DNA from: Ophiodon elongatus
Lineage: Eukaryota > Chordata > Actinopteri > Perciformes > Hexagrammidae
Length of the DNA stretch: 64,000 nt
Direction of reading: 5' to 3'
Assembly (NCBI GenBank): GCA_016806645.1
Contig: JACSYO010001601.1
Span: 234,001-298,000 of the forward strand
Shown one piece after another: positions 52,541-63,991 of this stretch (the stretch's first letter is position 1; the number at the start of each line of letters is the position of its first letter). The notes below the pieces were generated by a model. The model ran no database searches, was not told the DNA's origin, and worked only from the letters and a program-made list of their open reading frames with translations. The translations under genes and the position numbers were made by a program.

Positions 52541-54400
52541 ATGGTAAGCTGCAAAGCATTAATAGTTTGCATTCAAACACATGAAAGCGTTGCATTTGTG
52601 ACATTTCCATCTCAACACACCCTTTGGACACAGGTTGCACCTCCCACGCTTGTCACAGTAAAGGGCAGTCATAACGCACATCTGGTTGTGGTTGTGAGGG
52701 TCTTGGGGTGTAGCGTTTCTTCTGAGGTGGTGGAAAGCAGGACAATGGTCGGCCAACATTGGGTGCTGGCTTGTTGACTCTCATCAAACTGTGGGCAACT
52801 GCCAGCCGGAATCTTTTGAGATGCATTGGTTTCTCAATCAGTAGGCCACAATCCCTCCTGTAGACCAGCCAGGAATTTGAGATGCACAGGTCAAGGATGT
52901 ATCCAAACAGGGGAATGTACCATCGCTTTGACTTGGCGGGGGTCTTGTACAGGTGTACCAGCATGTCAGAAAGATCAATGCCTCCCATATGCTGATTGCA
53001 GAATGAGTGATGGGCACTGGACATTAATCTTTACATTGTTGTCATACCATTTCACTGTGATCACCCCTTCAGCAGACCTGTAATCAAAAGCTCCACGTCC
53101 TTTCTTCATCAGCTGTTTGTCTATCATCAAGGTAGCTCCACCAATGTGGTTTGGTTGAACAGTGCCAATGCACTTGACACCCAAGTTTGCGTTCAGCTTC
53201 TGGATCAAGTTGAAACTGCTGAAGTAGTTGTCACAGAAGACTACAGAAATATGTGGCTGTGTTATGGTTTTGCATAACGTTGTCACCACTTCAAAGAAGT
53301 ATTTCTTCTTTGGCATGATATCAGCTATTGGATCAAAACGTGACTCGTGGTGCCAGTAGTTCTCCAGGGCTGGGAAGTTGAACACACCCATGAAGAGTAG
53401 TATTGCCTGGACATCTTCAATCTCTTCAGGGCTAGTCTTGATTGGATCCCCCAACTCATGGACAGAGTACAGATTGGTTTGATTCAATTCAATTCAATTC
53501 AATTTATTTTGTATAGCCCAAAATCACAAATTTGTCTCAGAGGGCTTTACAATCTGTACACATACGACATCCTCTGTCCCAGGACCTCTCATCGGTTCAG
53601 GAAAAACTCCCCCAAAAAAACCTTTTCACAGGGAGAAAAAGGGAAGAAACCTTCAGGAGAGCAACCGAGGAGGATCCCTCTCCCAGGATGGACAGAAGTA
53701 CAATAGATGGCATGTGTACAGAATGAACAACATAACAGAGTTACATTACATTCAATGCACATGACAGAAATGATTCATGAAATGAGAGCATAGTAGAATA
53801 GTAATGATGATAGAAGCATTAATGGTATTGATCATACTAATTGCAATGCAACTAGAATTAATGATAATAGCAGTAGGTGTCGGGCAGGACCACAGCAGGA
53901 TGCAGGACCAGGGTCCAGACGCAACCACGATACATAGAAACCTGCGAGGCGAGAAGGCACAGAGACTTCGGGGATGGAGCAGAGTTAGTAATGTGCAGTA
54001 ATGGTGCATGAATTCATACAGAAGGAAAATAGAGAAGGATGTGCATCAGCAGGGTCACGGCAGGAACCAGGAGGCAGGAACCAGGAGGCAGGAGGCAGGA
54101 TGCAGGACCAGGGTCCAGATGCAACCACGATCCGTGGAAACCTGCGAGGCAAGAAAGCACAAAGACTCCGGGGAAGAAGTAGAGTTAGTAATGTGTATTG
54201 ATGGGACATGAATTCATACAGAAGGAGAGCAATTTGATGAGCAAGAAGTTCAATCATCTGGTCAGTGAAGAGCATTTTGAAGTCCTGGAAGGGTGTCTTT
54301 ACAGCCTCAAGGGGTTCAAATCTTGATTCAGGAACCTGGAATCCTCAATGTTTTCATGCTTCCAGATTCTCCTTATGCCTTTCTTTGTCACTTTGTCTTT
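52541..54400 (-). pseudogene. piggyBac transposase pseudogene, split by an insertion
   Basis: Minus-strand pieces keep family order: PLEAVKTPFQDFKMLFTDQM (54239-54300), SVVFCDNYFSSFNLIQ and VKWYDNNVKINV (52975-53487), then QHMGGIDLSDMLVHLYKTPA and a cysteine-rich end with CNLCPKGVLRWKCHKC (52559-53024). The aspartates in CDNYFSS, WYDNN and GGIDLSD fit catalytic or conserved positions of DDE_Tnp_1_7. A frameshift lies near 53025. An unrelated 749-bp repeat sits inside at 53484-54232. Confidence 0.85.
53478..54238 (-). mobile_element. AATTC-tailed dispersed repeat inserted in piggyBac
   Basis: The insert 53484-54232 is bounded by tttgat at 53478-53483 and 54233-54238. Removing the insert and one tttgat rejoins the transposase reading frame (LLAHQ into TNLYSVHEL), so this is a true 6-bp target duplication. 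It begins tcaattcaattcaattcaat and contains two copies of a block of about 135 bases (53896-54028 and 54095-54228). The AATTC tail at one end fits a LINE-like 3' tail, with minus as sense. Confidence 0.85.
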
Positions 54401-55441
54401 AAAATATGTACTTCACATCATCTGACCACGGTTTACATTGGGGTTACTCAGTCAGCTATGCTTTCAGTAGCACTTCAATGAAGGACCAGTACTTCAACGT
54501 AAACTTAAATCCAATTGTACAAACAATTAATTCGGTGAAGATTATGGGATGTTATTGGGGATAATAGCAGTCTAGTTCCAGTCAGAGAAACCTTCCAGGA
54601 AAGACAATTACCACACAGTTTTCAGACGAATAACAGATGTGAAGAGCATATCTATGAATCTTACTGTAATCTATATTATTTTAAAAAGCAACTTTCCTTG
54701 TTGTGTCATGTCCTCAATGTCTTGTAGATTGGGATCAACAATACTAAACTGTGCTGAATTCCCAGTCTGGTGCTGCTGCTTTATTTCGCTCAGCTTTATG
54801 ATTCAGTTTGGTTTTGCTTGATTGCATCTCAGAGTTACAGTCCTGGACCACACATGTAAGCTAAGCCTCCCGCTACAGATGACCACATCTGTCTCTGCAG
54901 AGCTCTGGGGACCAACAAGATGAGACCAACATTTTTGACCTTGCCGAGAAGTAGAGGTTGTCCAACCAATCACACTCAGCAGTCCTGTCAGCTGAAAATG
55001 ATTTTAACTTCGGTCATTATTGTGAAAGAGCCACACTCTGCACCTCTTCGATTTATATGAAACAGTAATATGTGTTCCCATTCTGTAGATAGTTGTTTTT
55101 CCATCGTGTGTGGTGATCATCAGCCATTACAGTTAAAAATGGATTATTAACCACGTTTGCGGTAAATCCTACAGTTGTATGTCAACACAACCTGCCCTAA
55201 ATCCCCCTGAGAGAAGAACAATCATTTTAAAGTGCATTTTCCTTGTGAAAGTGATATGAGGAGAGATTTGAGATCTGTGAGTGCACTCTGAATTTCTAAA
55301 ATAGTATGGCAGCATTATATTGACCAGTGGAAATGAGATTGTAGCTGCTGCCACTCTATTTTTCTCCTGTTGTTTGATCTAAATGGAAATGTGACAAATA
55401 CATGAAAACTGATATTTGATACATTTGACAATGAAAATGTA
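54401..55441. other. Intergenic stretch
   Basis: I see no gene or named repeat here. Confidence 0.5.
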
Positions 55442-55495
55442 CAGATTTGCAATGTACCTTAAATATGTACATATTTAAGGTACATTGCAAATCTG
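55442..55495. repeat. Perfect 54-bp palindrome
   Basis: The arm cagatttgcaatgtacctta plus aatatgt is followed with no spacer by its exact reverse complement, centred between 55468 and 55469. It is AT-rich and could extrude as a cruciform. No repeat family is recognisable around it. Confidence 0.95.
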
Positions 55496-55900
55496 AAATC
55501 ACTGAAACTTGGCTGTATACTGTCAGGTAGGTCAACTGAATGACATGCTATAAATATTCACCTGCACTCTTGAAGTTGCATGAAACATAAATTGTCTGGA
55601 CCCTCAAAACCACCCTCACGGACAATAATCTGTATACCCACACAACTTGTTTTCAAGCAGGCTACAGGTGATTTTGACTTCCTATTGTCAAGTAGAGTTG
55701 AGATCCCAAAAGAGCTGCCCGATGTGAAAAGCATAAAAACTGGACTAAAAAGAGAAGGCCGAAGAACACAAAGCGTTTATCATTAGAAAAAATTGTATAA
55801 CCTAAAAGTTGATTCATGCATTTATATATTATGACTTAATACAAAGTGATTTAATAACTTTAAAGTGATTGTAATAATGATCCTGTCAATAGAAAGCACT

Positions 55901-55962
55901 GAAAGATAGAAAACTGTTGAATGTGTCCTCATATGACTACATTCAACAGTTTTCTATCTTTC
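55901..55962. repeat. Hairpin with 24-base perfect arms
   Basis: The arms gaaagatagaaaactgttga plus atgt (55901-55924) and their reverse complement (55939-55962) enclose a 14-base loop. It lies 400 bp from the perfect palindrome. Confidence 0.93.
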
Positions 55963-57440
55963 TGTCATATGAAAAGACCGGCTGTGAGAAAGAGTTAAGT
56001 AGTCAACGTCCCTATTTGACCATAGAAGGAAATGTATCATGTTAGAGGAAATAAATGTGTGTGTGTTAATCTGATACGATGAATGATATGATGAGCAGCT
56101 GGGTAGGAGATGTGTGGAATAGAGGAAGACTCAACTGGACAATAAAAAAGAGACTTGAAGCATCAAGTTGGGATTCGGCTTGGGACACCGTCCAGCACTC
56201 AGCTGAGGACATCGTTCGGGAAAAGCATCGGGGGACTTTGTCTCTGCTCACGGCAAAGAGGACACCGATCGTGGACAGGAATTGGCTGACGGAGATTCTC
56301 ACCTCCACCCTGCATGAGCAGGAGAAGAAGAATACTGTTTCCTGTGACTTTGTACGTAGTCAAGAGGATCGCAGTTGTCTAACCAAGGCCTGGCGAGTTT
56401 GCCCCTGCTAACAAACCTACAATAAATATCTAAACTGCATTTAAAGCAAGTAGTCCTGAGATTTTATTTGTAGGTAGTGAAGAGTACTCATGGTTTTAAA
56501 AAGCTAAGTATTACTATGTGCCTAACAACAATAGCGTTTGTAATGGTTATTCTAGTGCTTAGTCCACTAAAACGACCCTCAAAGCTTATTCCTAGCTATC
56601 GAAACTTATCCTGGAACCTTACCAAGAGCCTAGGGCCATTGGAAGAAAGCTGCCATTAACTTACGTGACTGATAGCTGCATTGGGCCCAGAGGGCCTCCC
56701 GGTCAAGCGCAGTTGTGAGTGGAAGCAGGGTAGACATCAGGAGGGACGGCAGTGAGAAAGCCAAGTGAGTTTCCTCGACCACCAGCTTTGAACAGATCTC
56801 CAGTTATCCCATCAGGCGAGCAAAACCCGACAGGTTTGGAGAGCCGGACCCTTGAACGGAGAGCTGGTTTATTAGATAGTCCTGTATTGGGGCTTATCTC
56901 CTGGATCTAACACTATTTAGCGAAATCCTAGATGAAGCACTGTTTCACACCACATATTCTTCCTTTTAACTTGCAGTACGTCAATACAAATCTCACATTA
57001 GTCCGTTACTCTTAGACATTCATTATAGATTTGTGTCACTACATTTTTACATCTTTATCACTTTTGCTCCCGTGTAAATAACCACATCAATCACACATCA
57101 ACCATAACACAAACGACTATTATCTGGCAGTTGCTATTGTCAATGCACATATATCAGATTACAAATTCTCAAAATCATTCAACAAACTAATTCCATATGT
57201 CCATATCCATTAATATTCCAGTGCCTATCAATACGCCCAAAATTACTGTAGGTCCCACAATACAATGCATTAGTGAAAAATTACCATAATAACAATACGT
57301 TAGGAACAAAAGTCAGACGGCGACTGGCGGTACCACGGTTTTACACTCTGTGGTTCACGTTACAGCAGTTTTACAAGCCAGTACAAAACTACAGTGGCAT
57401 TCAGGTAATGTAGAAACGAGAAAGGGCTGGAGAAAGTGGT
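55963..57440. other. Intergenic, possible mobile element remains
   Basis: A plus-strand open frame of 110 codons at 56079-56411 (MNDMMSSWVGDVWNRGRLNW at its start) shows no family I recognise. The G+C-rich block 56680-56860 looks foreign to its AT-rich surroundings but cannot be classed. Confidence 0.4.
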
Positions 57441-57450
57441 TGTAGTGGCT

Positions 57451-57774
57451 AGCATGGTGGTGTAGTGGCTAGCACTGTCACCTCACAGCAAGAGGGGTCC
57501 GGGTTCGATCTCCGATCCCGGGCGGTCCTTCTGTGTGGAGTCAGCACGTTCTCCGGCTTCCTCCCACAGCCCAAAGACATGCAGCTCAGGTTAATTACAG
57601 ACTCTAAACTGCCCATGAATGTGAGTGTGAATGGTTGTCTGTCTCTATATGTGCCCTGAGATAAACTGCCGACCTGTCCAGGGTGTACCCTGCCTTCACC
57701 CAATGTCAGCTGGGATCGGCTCTAGCCCCATCACAACTCTAAATATAGGACAAGCGGTTTGGATGATGGAATGG
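57451..57774 (+). mobile_element. Second tRNA-derived SINE family
   Basis: Box A lies in tagtggctagcactgtcacc and box B in gggttcgatctcc, followed by ctccggcttcctcccacagc, aaagacatgcagctcagg and gtgaatggttgtctgtctct, ending in a ggatgatggaatgga tail. This is the widespread teleost SINE type with a LINE-derived 3' part. It is unrelated to the SINE family found in tmc3 introns. Confidence 0.85.
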
Positions 57775-58299
57775 AAAGTTCCTGTCAGGATACAGTGCAT
57801 ATTGATAACTATATGGTTAGTTTTTGTTTTACGTGTTGAAGAACACCATCCTAAGAGGGCCTCTCCACCTATACATTTTGTATTTTGATGACACAGGACA
57901 ATTTCTGACAAAAATGCTGACTGCTTAATCATGTTTCAGCTCAGTCCTGAAACAACATGCTTTGAAGCAAATTGAAACCAGAAGAATAAAAAAAAGCACT
58001 CTGAAAACAAATGTGGATATTCATTGCCTTTACAGTAATGCAGATGCATCATTTATATTATTGCAGTATCCACCAAAAGTGTCCGAACACATCGCACCCA
58101 AAACTTACCTCTCCATTTTTCTATTAAAATAATTGATTGAGCAATTCATTAATTGACTGGTAAAATTGAAGATTAACAAATACTTGAAACAGAGTGAAAC
58201 TGTGTTACTGCTGTGTACTGCAGATGAACTTTGATGCTATCTAACTCCTCTACTTCCTGAGGAGCGAGAGGTAAGGTGTAACATCCAGACCCTCTGTGT
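57775..58299. other. Intergenic stretch
   Basis: I see nothing recognisable here. Confidence 0.5.
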
Positions 58300-58702
58300 A
58301 GTTTTTTGACAGTCAGGTTGTGTTTTTCTGTCTCTCACCTTGTCTCTCGTTTCAGATACCTCCCCTCCTCCTGTGTGATTGCAAGCCCCGCCCTGATTGT
58401 TTACACTGGTGCTTCGTTGTCTGCCTTCCTCGTGTATTTATTCTGTGTCGATTCTTTGTTCTGTACCAGTTCGACTCAGTCTGTTCCTGTGAGCTTACCA
58501 GCGATTCCATAATGTGTGTTCGCCATGTCTTGACCATTTTTTTGTGTACTAGTGAGTTCTGCCTGCTGAATTGGATACCTTTGCCTGTGTGACCAACTAC
58601 CCGTGTACCGAACCTATCTTCGGTAAAGACATTGTTTTTGCACCGACTATTGTGGCCTGAGTCTGCTATTGAGTCCTGTTCCTTGCGGTTCCCAGTCATA
58701 AC
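58300..58702 (+). mobile_element. LTR fragment, gypsy-like end
   Basis: The 3' part reads gcctgagtctgctattgagt, then cctgttccttgcggttccca and gtcataaca, which is how the 3' end of many fish gypsy-type LTRs looks. A second, more diverged copy of that end lies at 62167-62204. The 5' boundary is uncertain. Confidence 0.5.
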
Positions 58703-58716
58703 AGTACAAACTGGCT

Positions 58717-59230
58717 ACTGTTATGATTGAGAGGATCATATAAAAGACAATGAACAGGAATGCTGTTCACCTCCCCGCCTGAGGGGGATGCGGTTACATT
58801 GTTTCCGTGTTTTGCTCTGTTGTGTTGCAGATGATTGGACTGAGGTATTTAAGAGGGAACCTGTGGAGGCCGGCGCCCTCTCTCCTGTCTCTCCAGCTCT
58901 CAACCAGGCCATGCTGTACTTCGCTGATCCCATATATTATATTACATTATATTGAGCAGTCCGGGTAGTTGTAGCACTTTTTGTTCAACTTGTTTTCTTT
59001 TGTTTTACTGGTAGGGAGGTAGGTCAGATACCTGTACTTTCTTTTGTTACTTTGTGTGGGTTAGGGAAGTGAGGCTATTTGTAAAGATTGTTTTGTTTAT
59101 TGTTTTATGCCAGGCTCAACCTTACGCTTATTGCTACCACCATTGTAATAAATAAATATCGTGGACTGTATCACCGCAGCATGGGTCCTTATTTGGGAGT
59201 GGGGGAGAGAGGGAGACCCATCGTTACGCT
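58717..59230 (+). mobile_element. Probable second LTR
   Basis: It starts tgttatgattgagagg, contains a TATA-like ggtatttaagagggaacctg near 58840 and an aataaataaatatcg signal near 59148, and ends near catcgttacg. This is the arrangement of a promoter-plus-polyA LTR, but I see no matching partner copy in the window. Confidence 0.4.
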
Positions 59231-59339
59231 GCGCTCAGGTTTTGCCTGATCCAGCTCTGTCTCCTCACTTCACCAAACCCGAACCATTCGCCGAGGACTC
59301 CGGTGAGTGCCAGGCGTCCTGTGAAGGTTAAATAGAAAA

Positions 59340-60240
59340 AGTTCCTAAAATGCACCAATACTTAAAAAGAGCGGAAACAGAATGGCATACAGCCACTGGA
59401 GGGAGACACGACAGCAATGGTGCCACCACTGTAGTCTGGCGACACTGTGCACAAGGGCCTACCACAATCAGTGCAAACTGCCCTAGACGGGGTGGTGGGA
59501 TTAACCAATATGGAAGACGCCACCTGGAGAGAGTACCTCACTCACCATGACCAGAAACCCCAAGATGCAGAAACCACTGGCCAAGAAGACAAGAAAAAAC
59601 TGTCACAACGGCCGTAGAAGCTCTAAATAGCCGAAGCAGACACCGAAAATAACAGAACGAAACAGGCCAGAAAGCAGATGGCAGTAACAGAGACCCCAGT
59701 ACTCCAACAAACCCAATACACACCGGCAGTAGCACCCACAGCCCCATATCAGCCTCATCCAACGGTTCCAGCCCCTCAAGTGTTTTACTACCAACCTCCT
59801 CCACAAGATGAGGCAGAGGATGAGGATACAGCAGAGGAAGCGGGTTCCTGCAAGGCGGTTGTGGACGGCCATCTATGTTCTGGGCTAGACTGTTACCTGG
59901 TGAAAGGGAACAAACATTTGTCATCAGAACCTATCAAGACTGGAAACCATGGATCAACAGCCAAGGAGCGTATGGTCCTCCAATTGACCCACCACATTGT
60001 ACATACAACTACCTGAGAACACCAGACGAGGAATACTCAGAGGCCTGGGAACAGGAACGCGAAGGAGTCCAGGAAATAACCAAAGTCACAGACATCTATG
60101 TAGAACTTGAAGGAGTGGCAGCCCATGGTGAGCTCACGCCAACACAAGCCCAGTGGTACGAGTTAAACCATGAGAGTGAGCCCCATGTCACCTGTAATGA
60201 AGACCCTCCATTACGAGCACTGGTAGCCAACATCAAGTAA
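59340..60240 (+). pseudogene. Degraded retroelement coding region
   Basis: Overlapping, frameshifted open stretches on the plus strand include a proline- and glutamine-rich part (59678-59860, APTAPYQPHPTVPAPQVFYY) and a later part with WEQEREGVQEITKVTDIYVE, ending in a stop at 60240. Its place just before a polypurine tract and an LTR suggests retroelement origin. I do not recognise individual domains. Confidence 0.4.
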
Positions 60241-60505
60241 TAAAACACTCAAAAGGTTTAAAGGCTTTATTGAAAGGGCAGATATATTGTTGGAATGCAG
60301 ACCTGTAAGGACAAAGTCATTATTAGTTTGGCTGTCTTTGCTCAAATGATTAGGAGTGTAAACTGTTTCTTGGTGCAGCCAAATAATATGTAATTTGTAC
60401 TTGTTCACACCTCTGTTGTGTCTCCTCTTCATGGTCTTTCATCTAAAAGAGTCGCCGGGGTGCCTGAGCACCAATTTATGGTTCCGGAGGATACCAATGT
60501 AATGA

Positions 60506-60902
60506 TTAGTAGGGGGGTGTTGGGAAAGTTGATTTCCCTATTCGGCCTCATATGATCGCTATAGTGACACGTGGCACCATAGAGATCATACAGATTATTG
60601 CCATATTGGATTACTGGTATTTTACTTAAAGGTAGTTCTGGTAATATAGTTAGTGTTGTTAGGGGACGCCAGAGATACCTGTATTGTAGGGTCGTTGAGG
60701 TCCTAATCGGGCAGGCTATTTAAGGCTGCCTCAGGTAATAGAGGGTGAGTTGCTGCTGGGACCACATGCTGACCTGGTCCACAATGAATGTCATGTTTGT
60801 CATCAATGTTGGAAAAATAAACACCTGGTTGGTCTGCACATAACCTTTGTGTCCAGCTTCCTACTTCCAAAATCAAGCCGTTGTGTGGCCATCCTAACAT
60901 CA
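60506..60902 (+). mobile_element. Retroelement LTR preceded by a polypurine tract
   Basis: A purine run (gattagtagggggg, about 60504-60517) precedes tgttgggaaagttgatttcc, the LTR start. Inside are a TATA-like ggctatttaaggctgcctca (60712) and a polyadenylation signal aataaacacctgg (60816). The end near gccatcctaaca gives tgttgg/ctaaca style inverted termini. It fits a 3' LTR of the element to its left. Confidence 0.6.
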
Positions 60903-61420
60903 CCCTAGCCATAGCGGCTGGACAAGAAGCCCGCTCACTAGGGCCAATGATAAAAAGAGCACTAGGAGTAAAAACCTGGTGTCCCACAGGATAGCCATTG
61001 CTCCACCACAACCCAGAAAAGACCTTATGGAGAATTGCACACTGCAGCAAAGAAAGATGTGTGCTGGAGGAACAGGACCTCAAAAGAGATCATGGCAGAG
61101 AGCAAACAGACCATCTGGGAGCTGAAGCCATGTTGGACAGAATGCCGACACATCTATAGGCTAAAGGGGACTATTACGTGGGATGCACCCCTCAACACTG
61201 TAAAAATAGAGAAAAAAAAAAACAGGGACAACCAGCCATTTGGAAACCACAGTATCGGCTGAAAAACGAAGCCGTGGAAGGCATCGCTGCCACCATACAA
61301 GGTTTACTATCAGCAGGTGTGCTCAGAATGGTCACATTGGATGGATGGATGGATGGATGGATATATATAGTGAGTAAGGGGGGATTTGTGAAGGTTAAAT
61401 AGAAAAAGCTCCTAAAGTAA
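60903..61420 (+). pseudogene. Retroelement pol fragment
   Basis: Near 61255-61330 the plus strand encodes LKNEAVEGIAATIQGLLSAG, matching the start of retroviral-type reverse transcriptase where the chain is primed for the thumb and fingers region. The sequence upstream is frameshifted. A ggat tandem run (61340-61360) breaks it. Its position after an LTR suggests internal sequence of another copy. Confidence 0.5.
61340..61360. repeat. (GGAT)n array
   Basis: Five ggat units inside the pol fragment. Confidence 0.9.
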
Positions 61421-62166
61421 ACAGTTTTATGCCATACAGCCTAAACTATTTATAATTACCGTGTGTACGAATTGTCAAAGAAATTATTTATGAAAAAGTA
61501 CTGTTACATGTATTGCTCAATAGAGCGAGGTTTGCAGCATGCTGACCTTTGCTCTCGGAAGCAGAACAGAGCAAGGTCGCAGCATGATGTACTGAAACTG
61601 TGAGGACTCTGAAAAGGACGGGACTTTGTCACGTGATGGGAGTTGCGCAGCGAACGGAGAGGAAAGAACATCGTAGCGGACTCTTATCAAATGACATAAT
61701 TCGTTTTTAATATTTTTCATATTGTGTGTTTAATGTGTAATTGCTTTTATTCAAAGTAAATACTTTTACTTAAACTTAACAGATCACATGATTTATACGG
61801 CGTCGAGATGAAAGGAAGGTCCGGTCTCTTGACCACGTCTTATCTTTTTACCTTTGATCTTAACTTCCCCCAAACCAACAGTTTTATGGAGGGCACTGTG
61901 TTGTCTCATATTCCGGAAACTCACCGGAGCACAGGATTTTAGTTTCTAGGTTTAACAGTTACTCACACAAATCTTATTGTATAGTTTCTATTAGTAATAC
62001 ACATTTTCCCATCACAACTTCTAACCACTTTTCGGCTTTATTTTGTTGTCGGATCTCTCATAGGGGCTCGGCCTTTAGTCCTGAGAGTACATTCTTCGGA
62101 GAGAAGAATGTCTGCACTCTCAACAGTCCTTCAGTAAAAACATTTTTTTTTTCACCCGACTACTTA
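61421..62166. other. Intergenic, possible LTR-related
   Basis: No clear gene. Because a retroelement end lies at 62167-62204, the stretch may be the body of a decayed LTR, but I cannot align it to the copy at 58300. Confidence 0.35.
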
Positions 62167-62204
62167 GTCTGCTATTGAGTCCCGTTCCTTGTGCTTCCCA
62201 GTCA
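62167..62204 (+). mobile_element. Isolated LTR end
   Basis: The 38 bases starting gtctgctattgagtcccgtt match 58661-58698 at about 35 of 38 positions, marking the 3' end of a related LTR. Confidence 0.65.
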
Positions 62205-63482
62205 CACTTATAGTATCGTATCAAGGGGAACTTCTAGGCATATCGTGGTTTTGATATGAAACATGAATTTTGTTACCTATAGCCTTATAGTAAATACTGT
62301 CTTAAAGAGTCTTATTCTCATTTAAGTTTAATTTCTTTGATAAGTTTCTTCAATTTCTTTCCTTATATTGAGCTGAGAGTGTTTTGATTTCGGATATCAC
62401 TATATTCTTTGCATGTAATCTCAAAAGATTTAGTGTAATTTTAACAACCAGGGAACTGTGGTTAGGTTGGAGAGGGTGTTTTTAAAATCAATACCCAAAC
62501 TCCCAGTCCACAGCCAGGGGACGCAAGGACAACACGAGGGTTAATGATAACCTTAATGTGTTCTTTTTTTATCAATATGTAGTAATATGTAATGCAATGT
62601 TGACTGAATGATAAAAAGTGAACTTTGTGTTTTGCTTACTGTGACCTGATTGATGACTGTCAGTCAGCATAGGAAAGAAGGTTGAAATTGGAGAAACTGC
62701 AACTATCGTTAGGGGGTACATCCAGTAATAACTGTTAATAGGATCACAGTATCCAGCTGTAACATGTCATTTAGACCGTCAAAGTACATATATTTGTGGC
62801 TGTTCCATTTTGCCTTTTAGGTGCCATTTGTATTACGACAGGCCGTCTGACATATTTTCCCTGTGTAAATTCCGTTGTTTTCCATATTTAGGAAGCAGAT
62901 GTGCAGAAAGAGAGAGACCAAAGGACAATTTGTGTGTTGTATTTTCCTCTGCAGTAGCAAATAAATGCTGGAAAACCATCGCTTGAGTAGACTTCTTCAT
63001 TGCCCTATCCACATCCGTTACACCAGCATTTTACAATTAATCTCAACTTTAAACATTAGTCCTCCTCCAATGATCAGTGTTCTGTCATCAGAAAGCTGTT
63101 GAAAGATGCGACTGAGTTCACATTGAGTTCACCGGCATTTGCGTCCAACTCCCTTAGCTCTCTTTCATGTCCACAGTGCGGTGGCAGGCTGCTGTAAATG
63201 CAGTCTGTTTGAACATGCCGGGCTTGTATGTCTGCATAATGGGCCTTTTTTTGCTGACTACTCTGGCAGTTCGTAATGAATATTCTATTACAAAAATATA
63301 GCAGTCTTTTGCCGCACTCTTACTTCAAATGCAAATGTATTTAAAAGGAATAACATGATTTGCATGTTGAAAATCTTTATTTATGGAATGCATATGAGCG
63401 AAAGAAAGGCATTTGTCCAAGCACAACACAGCAAATAAGCCATAATATGATCTATGCTTCCATCTAGTGGTGCCGTTGAACA
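62205..63482. other. Intergenic stretch
   Basis: I see no gene or named repeat here. Confidence 0.5.
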
Positions 63483-63705
63483 TTCAATTCAATTTATTTT
63501 GTATAGCCCAAAATCACAAATTAGCCTCAGAGGGCTTTACAATCTGTACACATAGGACATCCTGTCCTGGAACCTCACATCGGTTCAGGAAAAACTCTCC
63601 AAAAAAACTAATGACAGAGAAAAAGGGAAGAAACCGTCTGGAGAGCAACAGAGGAGGATCCTCTATCAGGATGGACAGAAGTACAATAGATGGCATGTGT
63701 ACAGA
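63483..63705 (-). mobile_element. AATTC-tailed dispersed repeat, copy 4
   Basis: It runs from attcaattcaatttatt to gacagaagtacaatagatgg and then agtg, ending where the 53484 copy continues for another 500 bases. The core is well preserved. Confidence 0.75.
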
Positions 63706-63944
63706 AGTGGTGATGATGGTTAATTTGGTTTGCCTCGACAGAGGCAGTGAAGCGTACTGAGTGCCTCAATGCGTACAGTCAGTACTTTGCATTGGCTCAA
63801 AAGGCAGAGTAAAAAGACCAACGCTGCAGCCACTAAAGCCATTAGACTGCAAAGCAGAACATAACCAAGCTGGGGTAGCAGAAAAACAAGATAATTTCGT
63901 GGTACGAATTGTGCAGAAAATATGAAAAAACCTGTAGGCCTTAC

Positions 63945-63991
63945 CTTGGTCTTGTAGTGGACTTTCTCTTCATGTACAATTTGCCTGTAAT
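63945..63991 (-). CDS. Candidate exon of an unidentified gene
   Basis: On the minus strand a strong acceptor (tctctgcag) precedes 47 bases ending ACCAAG, then GTAAGG. Two frames are open: YRQIVHEEKVHYKTK (after two bases of a split codon) and ITGKLYMKRKSTTRPR. The first looks more protein-like. The splice signals are good, but with one short exon at the window edge I cannot name the gene. Confidence 0.35.

Noticed and set aside
56079..56411. 110-codon plus-strand frame as a gene
   Set aside because: No family resemblance, no clear splice or promoter signals, and retroelement remains are near; kept only as part of an unclassified stretch.
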